Shown here piece by piece: positions 1 to 12,300 of a DNA stretch of 64,000 bases (position 1 is its first letter; every line of letters starts with the position of its first letter). The stretch lies in the NCBI RefSeq assembly GCF_001649575.2, contig NC_051431.1, positions 11,374,508-11,438,507 on the forward strand, in the 5' to 3' direction. The translations under genes were made by a program, and so were the position numbers. Source of the stretch: Kryptolebias marmoratus (taxonomy: Eukaryota > Chordata > Actinopteri > Cyprinodontiformes > Rivulidae). The notes below the pieces were generated by a model, which was given only the letters and a program-made list of their open reading frames with translations, had not been told where the DNA came from and searched no databases.

Positions 1-376
1 GTTGGTTCAGGAGATATTTTGCTAACAGACGTCGCACACAGCCGACTGTACTGCTGCGATTGTGCGCATTATTTTGGCAAATAAGAGTAAATTTTTACGA
101 CACCGCGCAGCCCTGATTCATGCGTGTTTGTTCGGCCTCATTGTTGGCGGTGTTTACTGAGGTTGCTGTGAACAAACGGCCCGGCGGCGACTAAACACGC
201 GGGAACGATTACAGGAAATCTCTGCCAGCCGCGTTCAGGGGAAAAAATCTCTCTTTTTTTTATTTTAACAAGTTTAAATGCCTAAAAGCTGCAGAATGTT
301 TCAGTCTCCATCGGTCCTTCTATTAGAGGAGTCCAGTCGGAGCAAAAATCACTTCTGGTAAAAAGTGACGGCTCAC
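1..376. other. intron of the collagen gene, left edge
   Basis: No exon is visible here. Positions 14-30 carry the phrase AGATATTTTGCTAACAG, which recurs near 28169, 42029 and, diverged, near 43266, so this is the edge of a dispersed repeat copy. The donor of the 377-514 exon is at 375-376. Confidence 0.5.
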
Positions 377-3300
377 CTTGACGGTCCAGGTGAAAAACGT
401 CCCCTCGGATTCGGATGGGAGACGAGTCCGGCAATGAAGGACCTGGCAGTCCTGGCAGACCCGGCGGACCGGGAAGACCGATCTCTCCCGGTAGACCTCT
501 GTCCCCCTTCGGTCCTGAGCGGAATAAAGAAGCACAAACTCGGTGGAAAAATGTCCGATATGATAAAACTTAAAGGAGGATTTTCTCTCTTTTTTTTTTT
601 TTTTTACCAGCAGGTCCCGGAAAGCCCGTTCTTCCAGGAGGACCTGGAAGCCCCGGAGATCCAGCAGGTCCTGGGGGCCCCCTGGGTCCTGCTGCTGCAG
701 ATGAAAACAGAATAAAAACTTTGAAAATAAAGACGGGCATTTTCGTGGAACGAGGGACACAAGATCCATCAAATTATCAGATTATTAAAAAAATCTGACA
801 GCATTAAATCAAAATAACCTTTAATTTAGTTTTTCTTTGTCGTTTTTTTAAAATTATAATCACTGAACAAGTGTCCAAAAAATCCTATTAATCAGATAAA
901 CTGATGGTTATTAACCTACATGTCTGATGTCATCCAAAACATAATCCCAGTTTATGTTTTTACATTTGGCCTACTTCATGTTTTTGAACTTATTCTCTGA
1001 GCTTTAGAAGAATCCAGACGGTTAAATTCCCGGTTGTTTCATACGTAACAAGCTGACTGAATGTTTGAATGAGAAGAGAGAGAGACAGCGGAAAACAACC
1101 GGATACAAAAACAACATTTTTCATGTTTCCGCTCTTCGGCGTGTTTTTCGTGACGTGTGGACACCTGGAGGCAGGTACGGCAGCGGCGGCGGAGTGGGCC
1201 GGGGCGCGTCCACCTCGTTCTCCGTCGGGGCCTCCGGTAGATCGCGGGCCCCGGGTTCAGGCGGGCGCCTCTCCTCCAACAGTTTGATCTGAGACAAAAG
1301 CAGAGACAGAGAGAGGGACGGCCTTCGGGAGTTTGCGTGCAAACTTACGGACTCCGGACGGATTTTTCCCTCAGCGCTCGGGTGGATTTACCTTCGACTC
1401 GATGGCGTTTATCCTGCCGTTCATGTCGCTGAAACTGGTGCAGTTCAGACATTCTGCAAGAAGAAAACACAAAGAAACAAGTGAGTTTAAATCGGGTTTA
1501 ACAGAAAGCATTCCTGGTGCTTTTTACTTTCGCCGTTTCAGCCTCCTCCTCCTTCTTCTTCTTCTTCTTTTTTTTTATTATCCCGGCACCACGAGCAGTA
1601 AATCTCTATCTGGCACCACAAGAGAAGCCAAATCGGAGCCAAGAACCACAAGAACAATACCCATCGAACCTGAGGTCAGCGTTTGTAAGAGATCCCTCCT
1701 TAAATCACAGCGTTCACTCACAACAGAAATATCCCTGAAATTCCCATAAAGCATTGTTCCACTCGCAGCGTTGGCCTCCAGCACTGATTGTTGCTTTATT
1801 TAGCTCGTGTAAAAGCTCAGCAGAGACGAGCAAATCAGGCAAACTTCGACGTTCAGCAGAAGCATCCAGTCCTACTTACAGCTAAGGAAACAGGAAATGT
1901 CTTGTTTTTTCTTAATGTCGTGTCCTACCTAACCGACTGAAGGAACTTCACGCCAATAGACAGGACTCTGAACATCAGCCCTGCGTCACGCCGCGGTCCC
2001 AAACACTCAAAACAAGACTCCATTTCGTCACGGCGAGCTTTTAAGTGGCACCAATAAGAAACAGTTGGAGCAGCAACTAATTAGTTTTTATTAGCAACAG
2101 GTCAGGAAGAGGACCGGGTTTAAAAAGGGGCTTTTAGGGTGCGTTTACACCAGCCCGGTTTAATCCACTTTAATCCAACTCTGGTTCGTTTTGCCCAGAA
2201 AGTCCGTTTTTTTGGGGGAGGTGTGAGCGTTCAATCCAACTCTGGTCCGCCTAAAAACCTCGGTCTGGGTTCGGCTGAAGTGAACTCTGACGCGGTTCGA
2301 ATGTGTATGTGAACGCAAGCGGGCCGGAGACCGCTCCAAAAGCAGGAAGTGGACTACAGAACAGGGCCTTCTGGGTAAATACGACCAAAACAAACGAGCG
2401 TTTCTACCACTGGAGGGAGAAATGGCTCCTGGTTTGTTTGGGACATGGACCACAGACACAACAGAAATCCTAAAACCTCTAAAATCTGATGCCACTCCAT
2501 TTTAATTTCTTTTCCCAGTAGATAGAAGTTGCGCTCAGCGTCTTCTTTAGAGGTTTTCATGTTGTTTCCTTCAGTAGTTCTCGGTGCGGCGCCACCACAG
2601 ACGAGGGGGGGAAAAGGTCGCTCAAAGGGTTTTACTTGATTGACTCGGTGCAGCGTGAATGAGACCCGCAGCAGCTGAAAATAGAACAAATGGTTCACTT
2701 TTGGTCCCCAATCGAAGCGAGTCCACCGGACTGTCAGGTGTGAATACAGCATTATAGAGCCAGGGTGTCCAACCCTGGTCCTCTAGGGACACTATCCTGC
2801 ATGTTTTCCTTGTTTCCCTGCTCCAACACACCTGATTCAGTGGTTAAATCACCTCTTCATGTTCTGCAGAAGCCTGTTAATCACCCATTGATTCAAATCA
2901 GGTGTGTCGGAGCAGAGAAACAAGTAAAACATGCAGGATGGTGGCCCTCGAGGACCAAGATTGGAGACCCCTGTTATAGAGGCTAACTCTCTCAGAAGCA
3001 AAGATGGGCAGAGGTTCATTAATCTGTGAAATTCTGAACACTTTTCCGGAGCTGGGGTTGTACAATCTCAGTAGCTTCAGAACTAGTGACGCATAAATAA
3101 GTGTCAGAGATGCAAAACGCAAAGAATCAGGAGACCGAGCAACACCACCGGTAATAATAGATCGAAAAGACAGAATTGCAGATTTATTTTCTGGTTTCTA
3201 ACATGAACCTTTTTGCCAACCCCTTCAAGATATTCTTGTCTTCCACAAGCGTTTCTCATAATCTTCTGTTTGTTTTGGACTTCTTGGTCATTTGGGGCCC

Positions 3301-6300
3301 AGAAACACATTATCCGTTGGTGAAACACAAATAGATTATACAACTTCTGGACATTTTACTCTTTTAGCCGTCGTCCGAAATGCAAAGGAGCCCAGATTTA
3401 TGGAGAAAAAAAAAAACCCTCACATTTCTTCTAAATGTGAACCCCTCCGTCGTGGTCAGCGGCTCGTAAGACGTGTGGAATGTCAGCTGTCCGTCCCACG
3501 GATGGGAGCCACCCACACTGTGGTCATAGCATCGAGGAACAGCTGGCGCTCGTAAATAACTGAAGCGACGGCACAACGGAACGACCCGAACAGCTCCGGT
3601 CTGTCTGATACCACGGTCTGTCCGCCAACTTCATCGAAACGAAACCCCCTTCAGTGTTTGTTGTGACCCAGAAGCTCTGAGGTTTTCCCTTTTTTGTGGG
3701 CGGGTGGTCGCCGGAGACGCGCACATTTGCGAGACTGCGGGCGACCACGGGCTCCACGCCACGAGGGCCGATGAGATGAGACGCATCGATCTCGCCGTTC
3801 AGCCCAGAGGGAGTCTCCACCCTCTCCGACGCCCTGTCTGCAGAGCAGCGCGTAAATCAAGAGTCACTGGGCGATGATGCGTTGGCGTTGGACCGAGGAT
3901 GAGCTCGACACAGATCATTCTGCTTTCCAGATGACGCGTCGTTAGGGTTCTGGGCTGAGACGGGCCGACACGTGCCGCTCGGAGTTGAACGTCTTATAAA
4001 GCAGCTGCCGGGTTGCCATGAAATGCTGTTAACACGTTTGTGCTCGGCGCGGCACAAACTGGAACAACCGTGGAGCCAGAATCACATCAGAATTTCATTT
4101 GGCCCCTTTTTCCCCCTTCATGTATTGTTTAAAGCTCACAAGGAGTGAATAAGACAGATTTGGCATTAATAATTTCTGTTTTTTAAGGCCTGCCTCTATT
4201 TCTTTTACCAATATTTCTTCTGTTAGTGTGGGGATTAGGAAGGCACCTGACCAAAAAGCTAAATTTTCCTTTTTTTGCGACTGTAAACTTTTACCGCTCA
4301 GTTCAAAAATCCGAGCATGCATTTACACGAGTCTGTAATTTGACTTTATGAGCACACTGAAACTGGAGTAGATGGTCGTATAAATAAATTGGTGGCAAGC
4401 TAAAGTCAACTAGGCAAAAACGTTAAAAAAAGGCACAGAAACCTATATATAAGGTATCCAAAGCACAAGCTTTTGGTTGACACACATTAGTTTTATATAT
4501 GTTTACGTAATTATTGGCCATTTTAAATCAATTTAAAATGACAAAGTACTGTGTGCCAATTAGCCATTCAGCCTTCTGCTGAGGCTCTTAAAGAAAGTTA
4601 CAACTTCTACTGTCCATAAAAAGTCCAACGTTTCAAAATTAAACAAACTACCAAAAGAGCACTAATAAGATAAGAGCACATAAAGAATTAAGAAAATCAT
4701 TTGCATCTTAGCATTAGCATGTTTGAAAAATAATACAGTACAACTATAAAAGTATATTAGACAATCTTCAAAATAATATTACACCCCTTGAACATGTTAG
4801 CATGGTTTAATGTTACCATGTGAGATACAAAACAGCTTAGCTTTTAGCATTGTGGTCTCTTCAGATCTAAAATGACATATTTAGCCTATTTCTTAACAGC
4901 TAATTAGCTAACTTTACTCACTTTCATGTTGTGTGCACCTAGGGCTAAAACTAAAACCTCCATATCTTGTTTTCTACAACCAAAATGTATATTAGAAAAT
5001 CTTCAAAATAATAAGAAACCCCTTTGAATGCTAACATCATGCTAGCATAAACATGTTAGCATGATGTTAGCATAAAACACATTAGCATTACAAAACTTTA
5101 ACCACTGGCAACAAACTTTTAGCTTTGTTCAGTTTTCTCTCCCATTTTCTCTCAAAATTTCAATAAACCTTTGAAAGCTAAACTAAAGGCTAACTTGTTC
5201 GAGCTTTGTTGTTTCTGCCTTAATAATCAGTGGGCTATTCTCTTCATTTAGCTTCTTTCTTCACAGCTAATTAGCAAACTTTACTAATCTCCACATTGTG
5301 TCCAACTGGAGCTAAAACTAAAAACCTCCATGTCTTGTTTTCTACAACCAAAATGTATATTAGACAATCTTCTAAATAATAGGAAACCTCTTTGAACCTT
5401 TAACCATGCTAACATCAACATGTTCGCATGCTAACATGTTGATGTTAGCATGGATAAACCTTTGAAAGCTGAAGACTAACGTATTCAAAATGCAAAACAA
5501 CTTTTAGCTTTGAGGTCTTAGGCCTTAGCCATTACTGGGTTTTTCCTCTTCAGATCTAAAAAGAACATATTTAGCTTCTTTCTTCACAGCTAATTAGCTA
5601 ACTTTACTAATCTCCATGCTATGTCCACCTAGAGCTAAAACTAAAAACCGCCATGTCTTGTTTTGTCAGAAGCACACACACCGGGGGGAAAAAAACACCC
5701 CGACTAATCCGCCGTAAATGTGAATCAGAGCAGAATAACGGCTTATTTGTTCGGGAAGATGGCGGCCGGGACTTCAGTTTCCTACAGTTGGAATTTCATC
5801 GGGTTTGGTTAGGAAAACCAAACTTCCGCCGCGCCTGAGATGTTCAGAACAACGCCGCAGGCCGGAGGGTCTGTTTGGAGCCATAATTACAACACTGCAA
5901 CATCAGACGGGGTTGTTTTACTTGGATGTGCACAGCTTATGGGAGAGACTCCAAATTATAATTGCGTTTGGTGGGAAACCAAACAAAGAAACAAAAACAA
6001 AACAAAACAAAAAAAAAACCTGAATCATTATGCTTCAGCGCAGCAGGGGAATTTGTTTGTCTTTGTTGTTGTTGTTTTTTTTTTTTAGATATTCAACAAG
6101 TTTCATCTTGTCTTGTGTGTCTTTAAAATTCTTGGAAACAATGCAGAGACCCTGTTTGTAGAGCAAAACAACAGAAATGTAAAATCCAATTCTTCCAAAA
6201 AAACTGTGTGATTCGTTTATGGAAATCCAATTAACACAACTGCTGAATTTGGCAGGAAAAGCTATGAAGCAGAATTAGGCTCCCTTAAAAGATACAGCTT

Positions 6301-9300
6301 CATTTAAACATCAAAGGAATCAAAACGGAATATTTGATGAACAAATCAGCCGTTCCATTAATGTGTGATTTACAGGACGGGACGGGACATGACGGGACGA
6401 GACAAGACAGAACAGGACGGGACGGGACGGGACGGGACAGGATGGGACAGGACAAGACAGGACGAGATGGGACGGGACGGGACATGACGAGACGGGACGA
6501 GACAGGACGGGACAGGACGAGACAGGACGGGACAGGACACTACGGACAGGACAGGACAGGATGGAACAGGACACTACGGACAGGACAGGACAGGACATTT
6601 TGGAAAGCATTCAAGTCCGTCTCCGGTCTATTGGCGCAGATACATTTTCTGCATTAGCGCTGGAAGTAAATCAAAGCAATCCCTCGCTTTCCTCGCAGAC
6701 AGGTCGCGAGACGACCCCTAACGCAGGACAAACTGGGACGCGCACAGCTGGGGACAGCTGGGGACGGTCGCTTTTAAAACGCCACTAAATATCTGCCTGC
6801 TTGTCTGAGCCGAAAAGGAAAGAAAGACACAGTGAAACGTCTTCTTGGAGCATCTTAGGAGATGCTGTCACATCATCAGGATAAACAGACGAGGGTGTGC
6901 CAAGTCTGGGTGTGTGTCTGTCTGTCTGTGTGTGTGTGTGTGAGGGTGTGTGTGTGAGCCTTCCAGCGCTGGCCGTGTCCCAGAAGCCTGTTGTGCGTCC
7001 GCCTCGGCCAACAAGTGGTCGGCTATTGCTGGCAAGAAGGAACAGCTGGCACAAAACACACACACACACACACACACTCGCGCAGACAAACACACACTTT
7101 CGCCCGGCCGCAAACTCTCACTCATTAAATCACACAACCTCTCCGACCACAGCGGTGTTTGGAGGAGGGTGAATGAAGCCTTTTTTTTTATTTTATTTTT
7201 TTTTAAATAACAAGATGTCTAGTGGAGCACAGTGGGACCATTTAGTATTTTCACTGTGATGAAAGCTGCCAGACCACACGTCTTTCTATAAACGGAGCAC
7301 TTTTAGAGTTTTAAAGTAAGAAAAAATAAAAAAAATGTAAAAATGCTCGACAACACGGGAGACTCGAGCGAATCAGACGACAGCGCCTGTCGGGACGGTG
7401 AGACAACAAACAGAACCGTCTTCAAACCCAGATGCTGTCACAGTGGATCCACTCATCCCACCACGCTACCTGTTGGCTGGCATTCCTTGGCTGTGGCAGC
7501 CATCTTGAAGGCGCTAAATTCACAGCTTTTATGTTAACTGGGCGCCGTTTCCTCAGGTCTCTCCTCCTTAAAGGCTTCCTATCTTCTGATTGGTTGATAG
7601 GTGCCTCACCTCAATCTTTGGCGTTCATTTTTCTCTGATTTTTAAAAAGGTTCATTTTGTGGGTGCTGCGGAGACTCGGAGGCTTTTCCTTCCGATCTGA
7701 AATCCTGGGAACGACAAGTCAACCTTCGCTCTGGGAGCGCAGACATCTGAGGCTTGTGATAAGGAATAATGAGGCTGGAGCTCGGCCATTAAGGGCTTTA
7801 TATGTGATAAGATGGAGTCTGAATGCAGTTCACAGGAAGCCAGTGTATGAAGGCCTAACATGGGGGGAGAGATCTGATCTTTTCTTGCAGAATCAGTCAA
7901 ACCTCCAGCAGCAGCGTTTTGAACCAGCTGTGAGGTCTTTAGGGACCTAGCTGGCCATTTGGCGTAGTTACTTTAGTTACGTAGCAGAGATAAAATAAAA
8001 CTATTCTGGAGATCGGGTCCGGTTCGGTGACCACAGGGGGTTCGAGGGTCCTGTTGGCGTCGTCGTGTCCTGATCTCCGGCTCTCGCAGCCGAGTGGGAA
8101 GCAGCTGGGATGAGGATCAAAGCCTCCAAATCTGAGGCCGTGGTCCTCAGTCGAAGAAGGGGGGACTGTGAGGTGCCGCCTCAAGTGGAGGAGTTTAAGT
8201 ATCTCAAAGGGACCTGTACAGTATTCTGTACTCTGTACAGGTCCGCTGAGCTGAAGCTCTCTGTTTACCGGTTCGTCTGAAGAACAAGATGGTAGATACA
8301 GGCGGTCAAAAGGTTTTCTCCTTAGGGTAGCCGGGCTCTCCCTTAGAGATGGGGTGAGAGGTTCGGTTATCTGGGAGAGACTTGGAGTGAAGTGGCTGCT
8401 CCTCCACATCGAGAGGAGCCAGCTGAGGTGGTGCGGCCATCTGGTAAGGACGCTCCCTGGATGCCCTCCTAGGATGGTGTTCTGGGCGTGTCCAACCGAA
8501 AAGAGACACCAGGGAAGAGGACACGCTGGAGGGATTATGTCCCTCGGCTCGCCTGGGAACGCCTTGGAATCCTTCTTTCTTCAGGTTTTTTAGACAAATG
8601 CAACTGGGTATCATCTGCATAAAAATGAAAATGAACATCATGTTTCATGATGACTTTGACCAGACATGTGGAGGGGAAACAGGACCGGTCCGAGCCCAGA
8701 ACCCTGTGGAACACCACAACTAACTCTGGCGTGTTCTGAGTCCAGAACACATCTGTGACTAGAAGCACTCAGAGAGCGCAAACCAACGAGCACAACCGGA
8801 AACAAAAAGGTCATACATAGGATCAGAGACAAGATTTTAACAAATGGGTTACTTGTGACCTTTGACCTCTGACCCCATGAACGTTGAAATCAACAGGCAT
8901 CATCTTTGACCCATGAGGCGTCCAGCTGCGCAGTTTCCTACCTGACACTGCTGCAGAGTTAGAGCACCAGGTCAACTGTGATGTTGATCTTGGACCCCGT
9001 CACCTTAAAATCAATGGTGATCACCCTTGACCTAACAGGTGTCCAGCTGTGCAGTTGAATTATCCTCATAGTTACATAGTTAGAGCACAGGGCCATCTAT
9101 TACCTTGACCTTTAACTCCATCACCTTAAAATCAACAGTGATCACCCCTGACCCCTGCAGTGTCCAGCTGCAGAGTTGGAGCATGGGCTGAGCTGTGACC
9201 TTTGACCTTTGAGTGGATCACCACCAACATTGAATCACCCGTTCCTTGCAGGATGTTTGACGTTTCCTGAAAATCTGTTCAGAATGATTTGAGTCCTCTT

Positions 9301-12300
9301 GTCCACAGACGGACGGATGGACAGACAAACGTAATAAATGTCCAAACCACCTCAAGCGGCTCGTTTTGATGTCTATTTTCATTATTTTATTCCATATTAT
9401 CCATATTAATTAATATTTATTTCTCAGACTGTTTCTGTGAAAAGCTGAATGTAAAATAGTTTCACTGAACGAGAACAAACACAGGATTGACACGACTTTT
9501 TCCTAAACTTACAAGCAGGATTTTCTAGGAATCTTTGATTTTTAACCTGCATAAACAGATGTGTGGAGCTGCAGACAGGCAGACAGACAGACAGCTTTGT
9601 GGACCCAAAGACATCACCAGGAGGGGAGACAGATAAAAGGAAGCAAACAGAGTCATCCATCAGGCAGATAAGTCCGGGAGCAGGAGCAGCCGAGTTCTCC
9701 CAAAGCTCCCCGCAGGTCAAAGGTCAACCTCTGACCCAGATTTGAGTCCAAGGGATGTAAGAGAGACATCAGTCACATCCTCGCGCCAGAGAAGCGCACA
9801 TGGGACGCGGTTCTGTTTTATCACTTTGCTCCGAGATCTGAAGGACGGGGGAAGGCAGGTAAAGGGAAAGCAGCGAGGAAGGGTAGAAGATAAAGAGCGC
9901 TGCAGCAGGGGGGCGGGCCCAAAGGTACTTTTGAGCGGTGTGTAATAAAGTGGGCTTAGAGACAATCCCTCCAACAGATTTCCCTCCTTGCTGATCCATC
10001 CGGAGAAGGGAGCGTCTGCCTCATCGCAGCAGCACGACCAAATAAACCCGTTCATCACAACAAGTCCTTAAAACCCAGCAGACACGTTTTCATGTTTTTT
10101 TTTTTCATAAAGTCCACAGTTGACGTCTCGCTCGCTCGCTCGCTAATAAACTCGTTAAAATACTTTTCCGACGTGTAAGCGTGAGATCAAAAGTCGGCGC
10201 GTTCGTCGGGAGAGGTCCTGGAACTGATCCTTTTCAGATTGTTCTCTCCCCCGTGAACGCACAATACCCACGATCCCTGCAGTGAGTGTGATCGTATGTG
10301 CAGATAGCTGCTGGATGTCGGGGGAAATTACAAACACATTTCTCCTGAATGTGCTCCATGGCGTCATGCGTTCGCACCGCCGCGCTGAGGGCGAAACGTT
10401 TGACTCCAGGGGCGGTGAGCTCCCAACGACCGGGCCGCCGCGGACACACCAAAAACTCCGGCTTTGAGAGCAGCTCGGACTCGGACAAAATGATCGGCGT
10501 TGTCCCGATCGTTTGTTTAAGGTTTCGTGACAGGAAGTAAACACGGAGAAAAGTCATCTTCACCTAAAAGCGCAGAGTTGTCTCTCATTAAAAATGGTGG
10601 TGATCGGGTCAAAGGTCAAGGTCACAGCTCAGCCCATGCTCTCACTCTGCAGCTGGACGCCACATGGGGTGATCACTGTTGATTTCAAGGTTTGAGGGGT
10701 CAAAGGGGACTCCTTTGTTACCTCCACCAAGGAGGTTGTTTCAGGACGACTCGGACCAGCCATTAGCTCATCAATCTAATTAAAATTCACCACGATTTTT
10801 TTCAAACTAAGGAGGTGCTGCTATCCACAGCAGGTAAGATGTTTACTGTTCACATCCTTTCCACAGAAAGGTCCGAGCTCAGCTTCCGTTAGAGAGTGAG
10901 TCGGGGTTAAACAGGAGACGCAAGCTCCGCCTCCGTGCACTTCTTCACGCCGTCACGTCTCCAAGGAACCTCCGGAATCTCCGAAGTGAATCCAGAACCC
11001 CGTCGGGCTGGGTGAGCGGAGGTGACGTCGTCGTCGGTTAACGGCCGCCGAGCTTCGCTGTGTGTTCGGCGTCGGGACGTGTGACCCCAAAAAAAAAACG
11101 CACACTCAGAATTATGTCATCAGCCAAAACCGCCGGCGCTTAAGGGAAGTGGGAGCCATTTTCTGAAATGTCCGAGAAGACTGATAACATGTTTTATATC
11201 TGTCTGGTAAAGAAGAATAAAATGGAGACCGTCATCACACCGATGGTAGAAATAAATAAAGTTTTTAATAACATGACCTCGAGCATCAGCAGACACACCC
11301 TAAAAAAGAAAACAGATATGTTTTACAGGAAAAGTGTGTTTCCAGTCAGCGGGAGGCCAATCTGGTGCAAGTTAGAGGAGCCATTTCACTCGAAGATAAG
11401 AGAGAAATCCAAGTGGGAGCTTCGCCGCACGTGTGTGGAAGTGGATTGGAGCGAGAACAAATGGGATTTTTGGGGGGGGGGGGTACGGGACGGTGATGCT
11501 TATCAGGAGGTTACAAACAGTCAGACTGAGAACAGCTGGAGGAAATTCAAGACCGTTTTTAGCCTCCATGCAACATAAAAAAACGACTAAAAACTCTCCA
11601 ACAACCGAGGCAATATGAACTCCAAGGAGACAGAAAACACTCCACCTTCTTCTTCACCTCGTTCCTACATCTGCTCCAACGTCTTCCTCAGCTTCCTCCC
11701 TCCCGTCTCCGGCGTCCAACTCGACCTGTCCCCACGGGGAGACGGTCACCTCACCGCTCTGACGTCGGAAACCATTTCAGCTGACGTTGAACAAACGAGC
11801 CGATTTCTTCTTCCACCTTGGAGTCAAGTGAACCAGTGTCTGTGGCGGCCATCTTTGAGCGGAATAATAGCCGTGAGCTGGGACAATAATAAGTATTAAT
11901 GTTGGCTTCGTTGGTTTTAAAATGTGTTGGGTTTTTTTCTTTGCGGTAAATCCAACGCAACGATGAACGATCCAGGAAAACAAAACGAGGCGTGGCAAAT
12001 CTGACCATATTTTTGAACAAATTTGATTTTTTTTCAATGAATCCATCGCCCGGCTCCGAGTGACAGTCTGTACAGACGGAGTTTATTAGGAACAGTTCTT
12101 ATAACCGGGAATCTTCCAGCTCATTTTTCCTGGTGCTGACCGTCGTGGCTCGGAGTCTGCGGTCCCGCCGGATCCGGGAGCAGGAGCAGGAGCAGAGCGG
12201 CCCACTCCACTTTACAAGCTGCCCTTCTGGACGCTCCAGCTATTTTCAGTCGTCCTTCTTTTCGGGGCTGTTTCAGCCATGAGGAGATTCGATGAAGGCG

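Noticed and set aside
2354..2752. 132-codon minus-strand frame at the left MITE
   Set aside because: Lies inside a non-autonomous transposon. It resembles no known protein and is not open over the same span in the second copy.
6334..6657. Open frames of GTGRDGTGRDR type
   Set aside because: Translation of the GGACR pentanucleotide array.
8850..9240. Regular repeats considered as a CRISPR-like array
   Set aside because: Units are diverged along their full length with no constant repeat and variable spacer structure. The host is a vertebrate.
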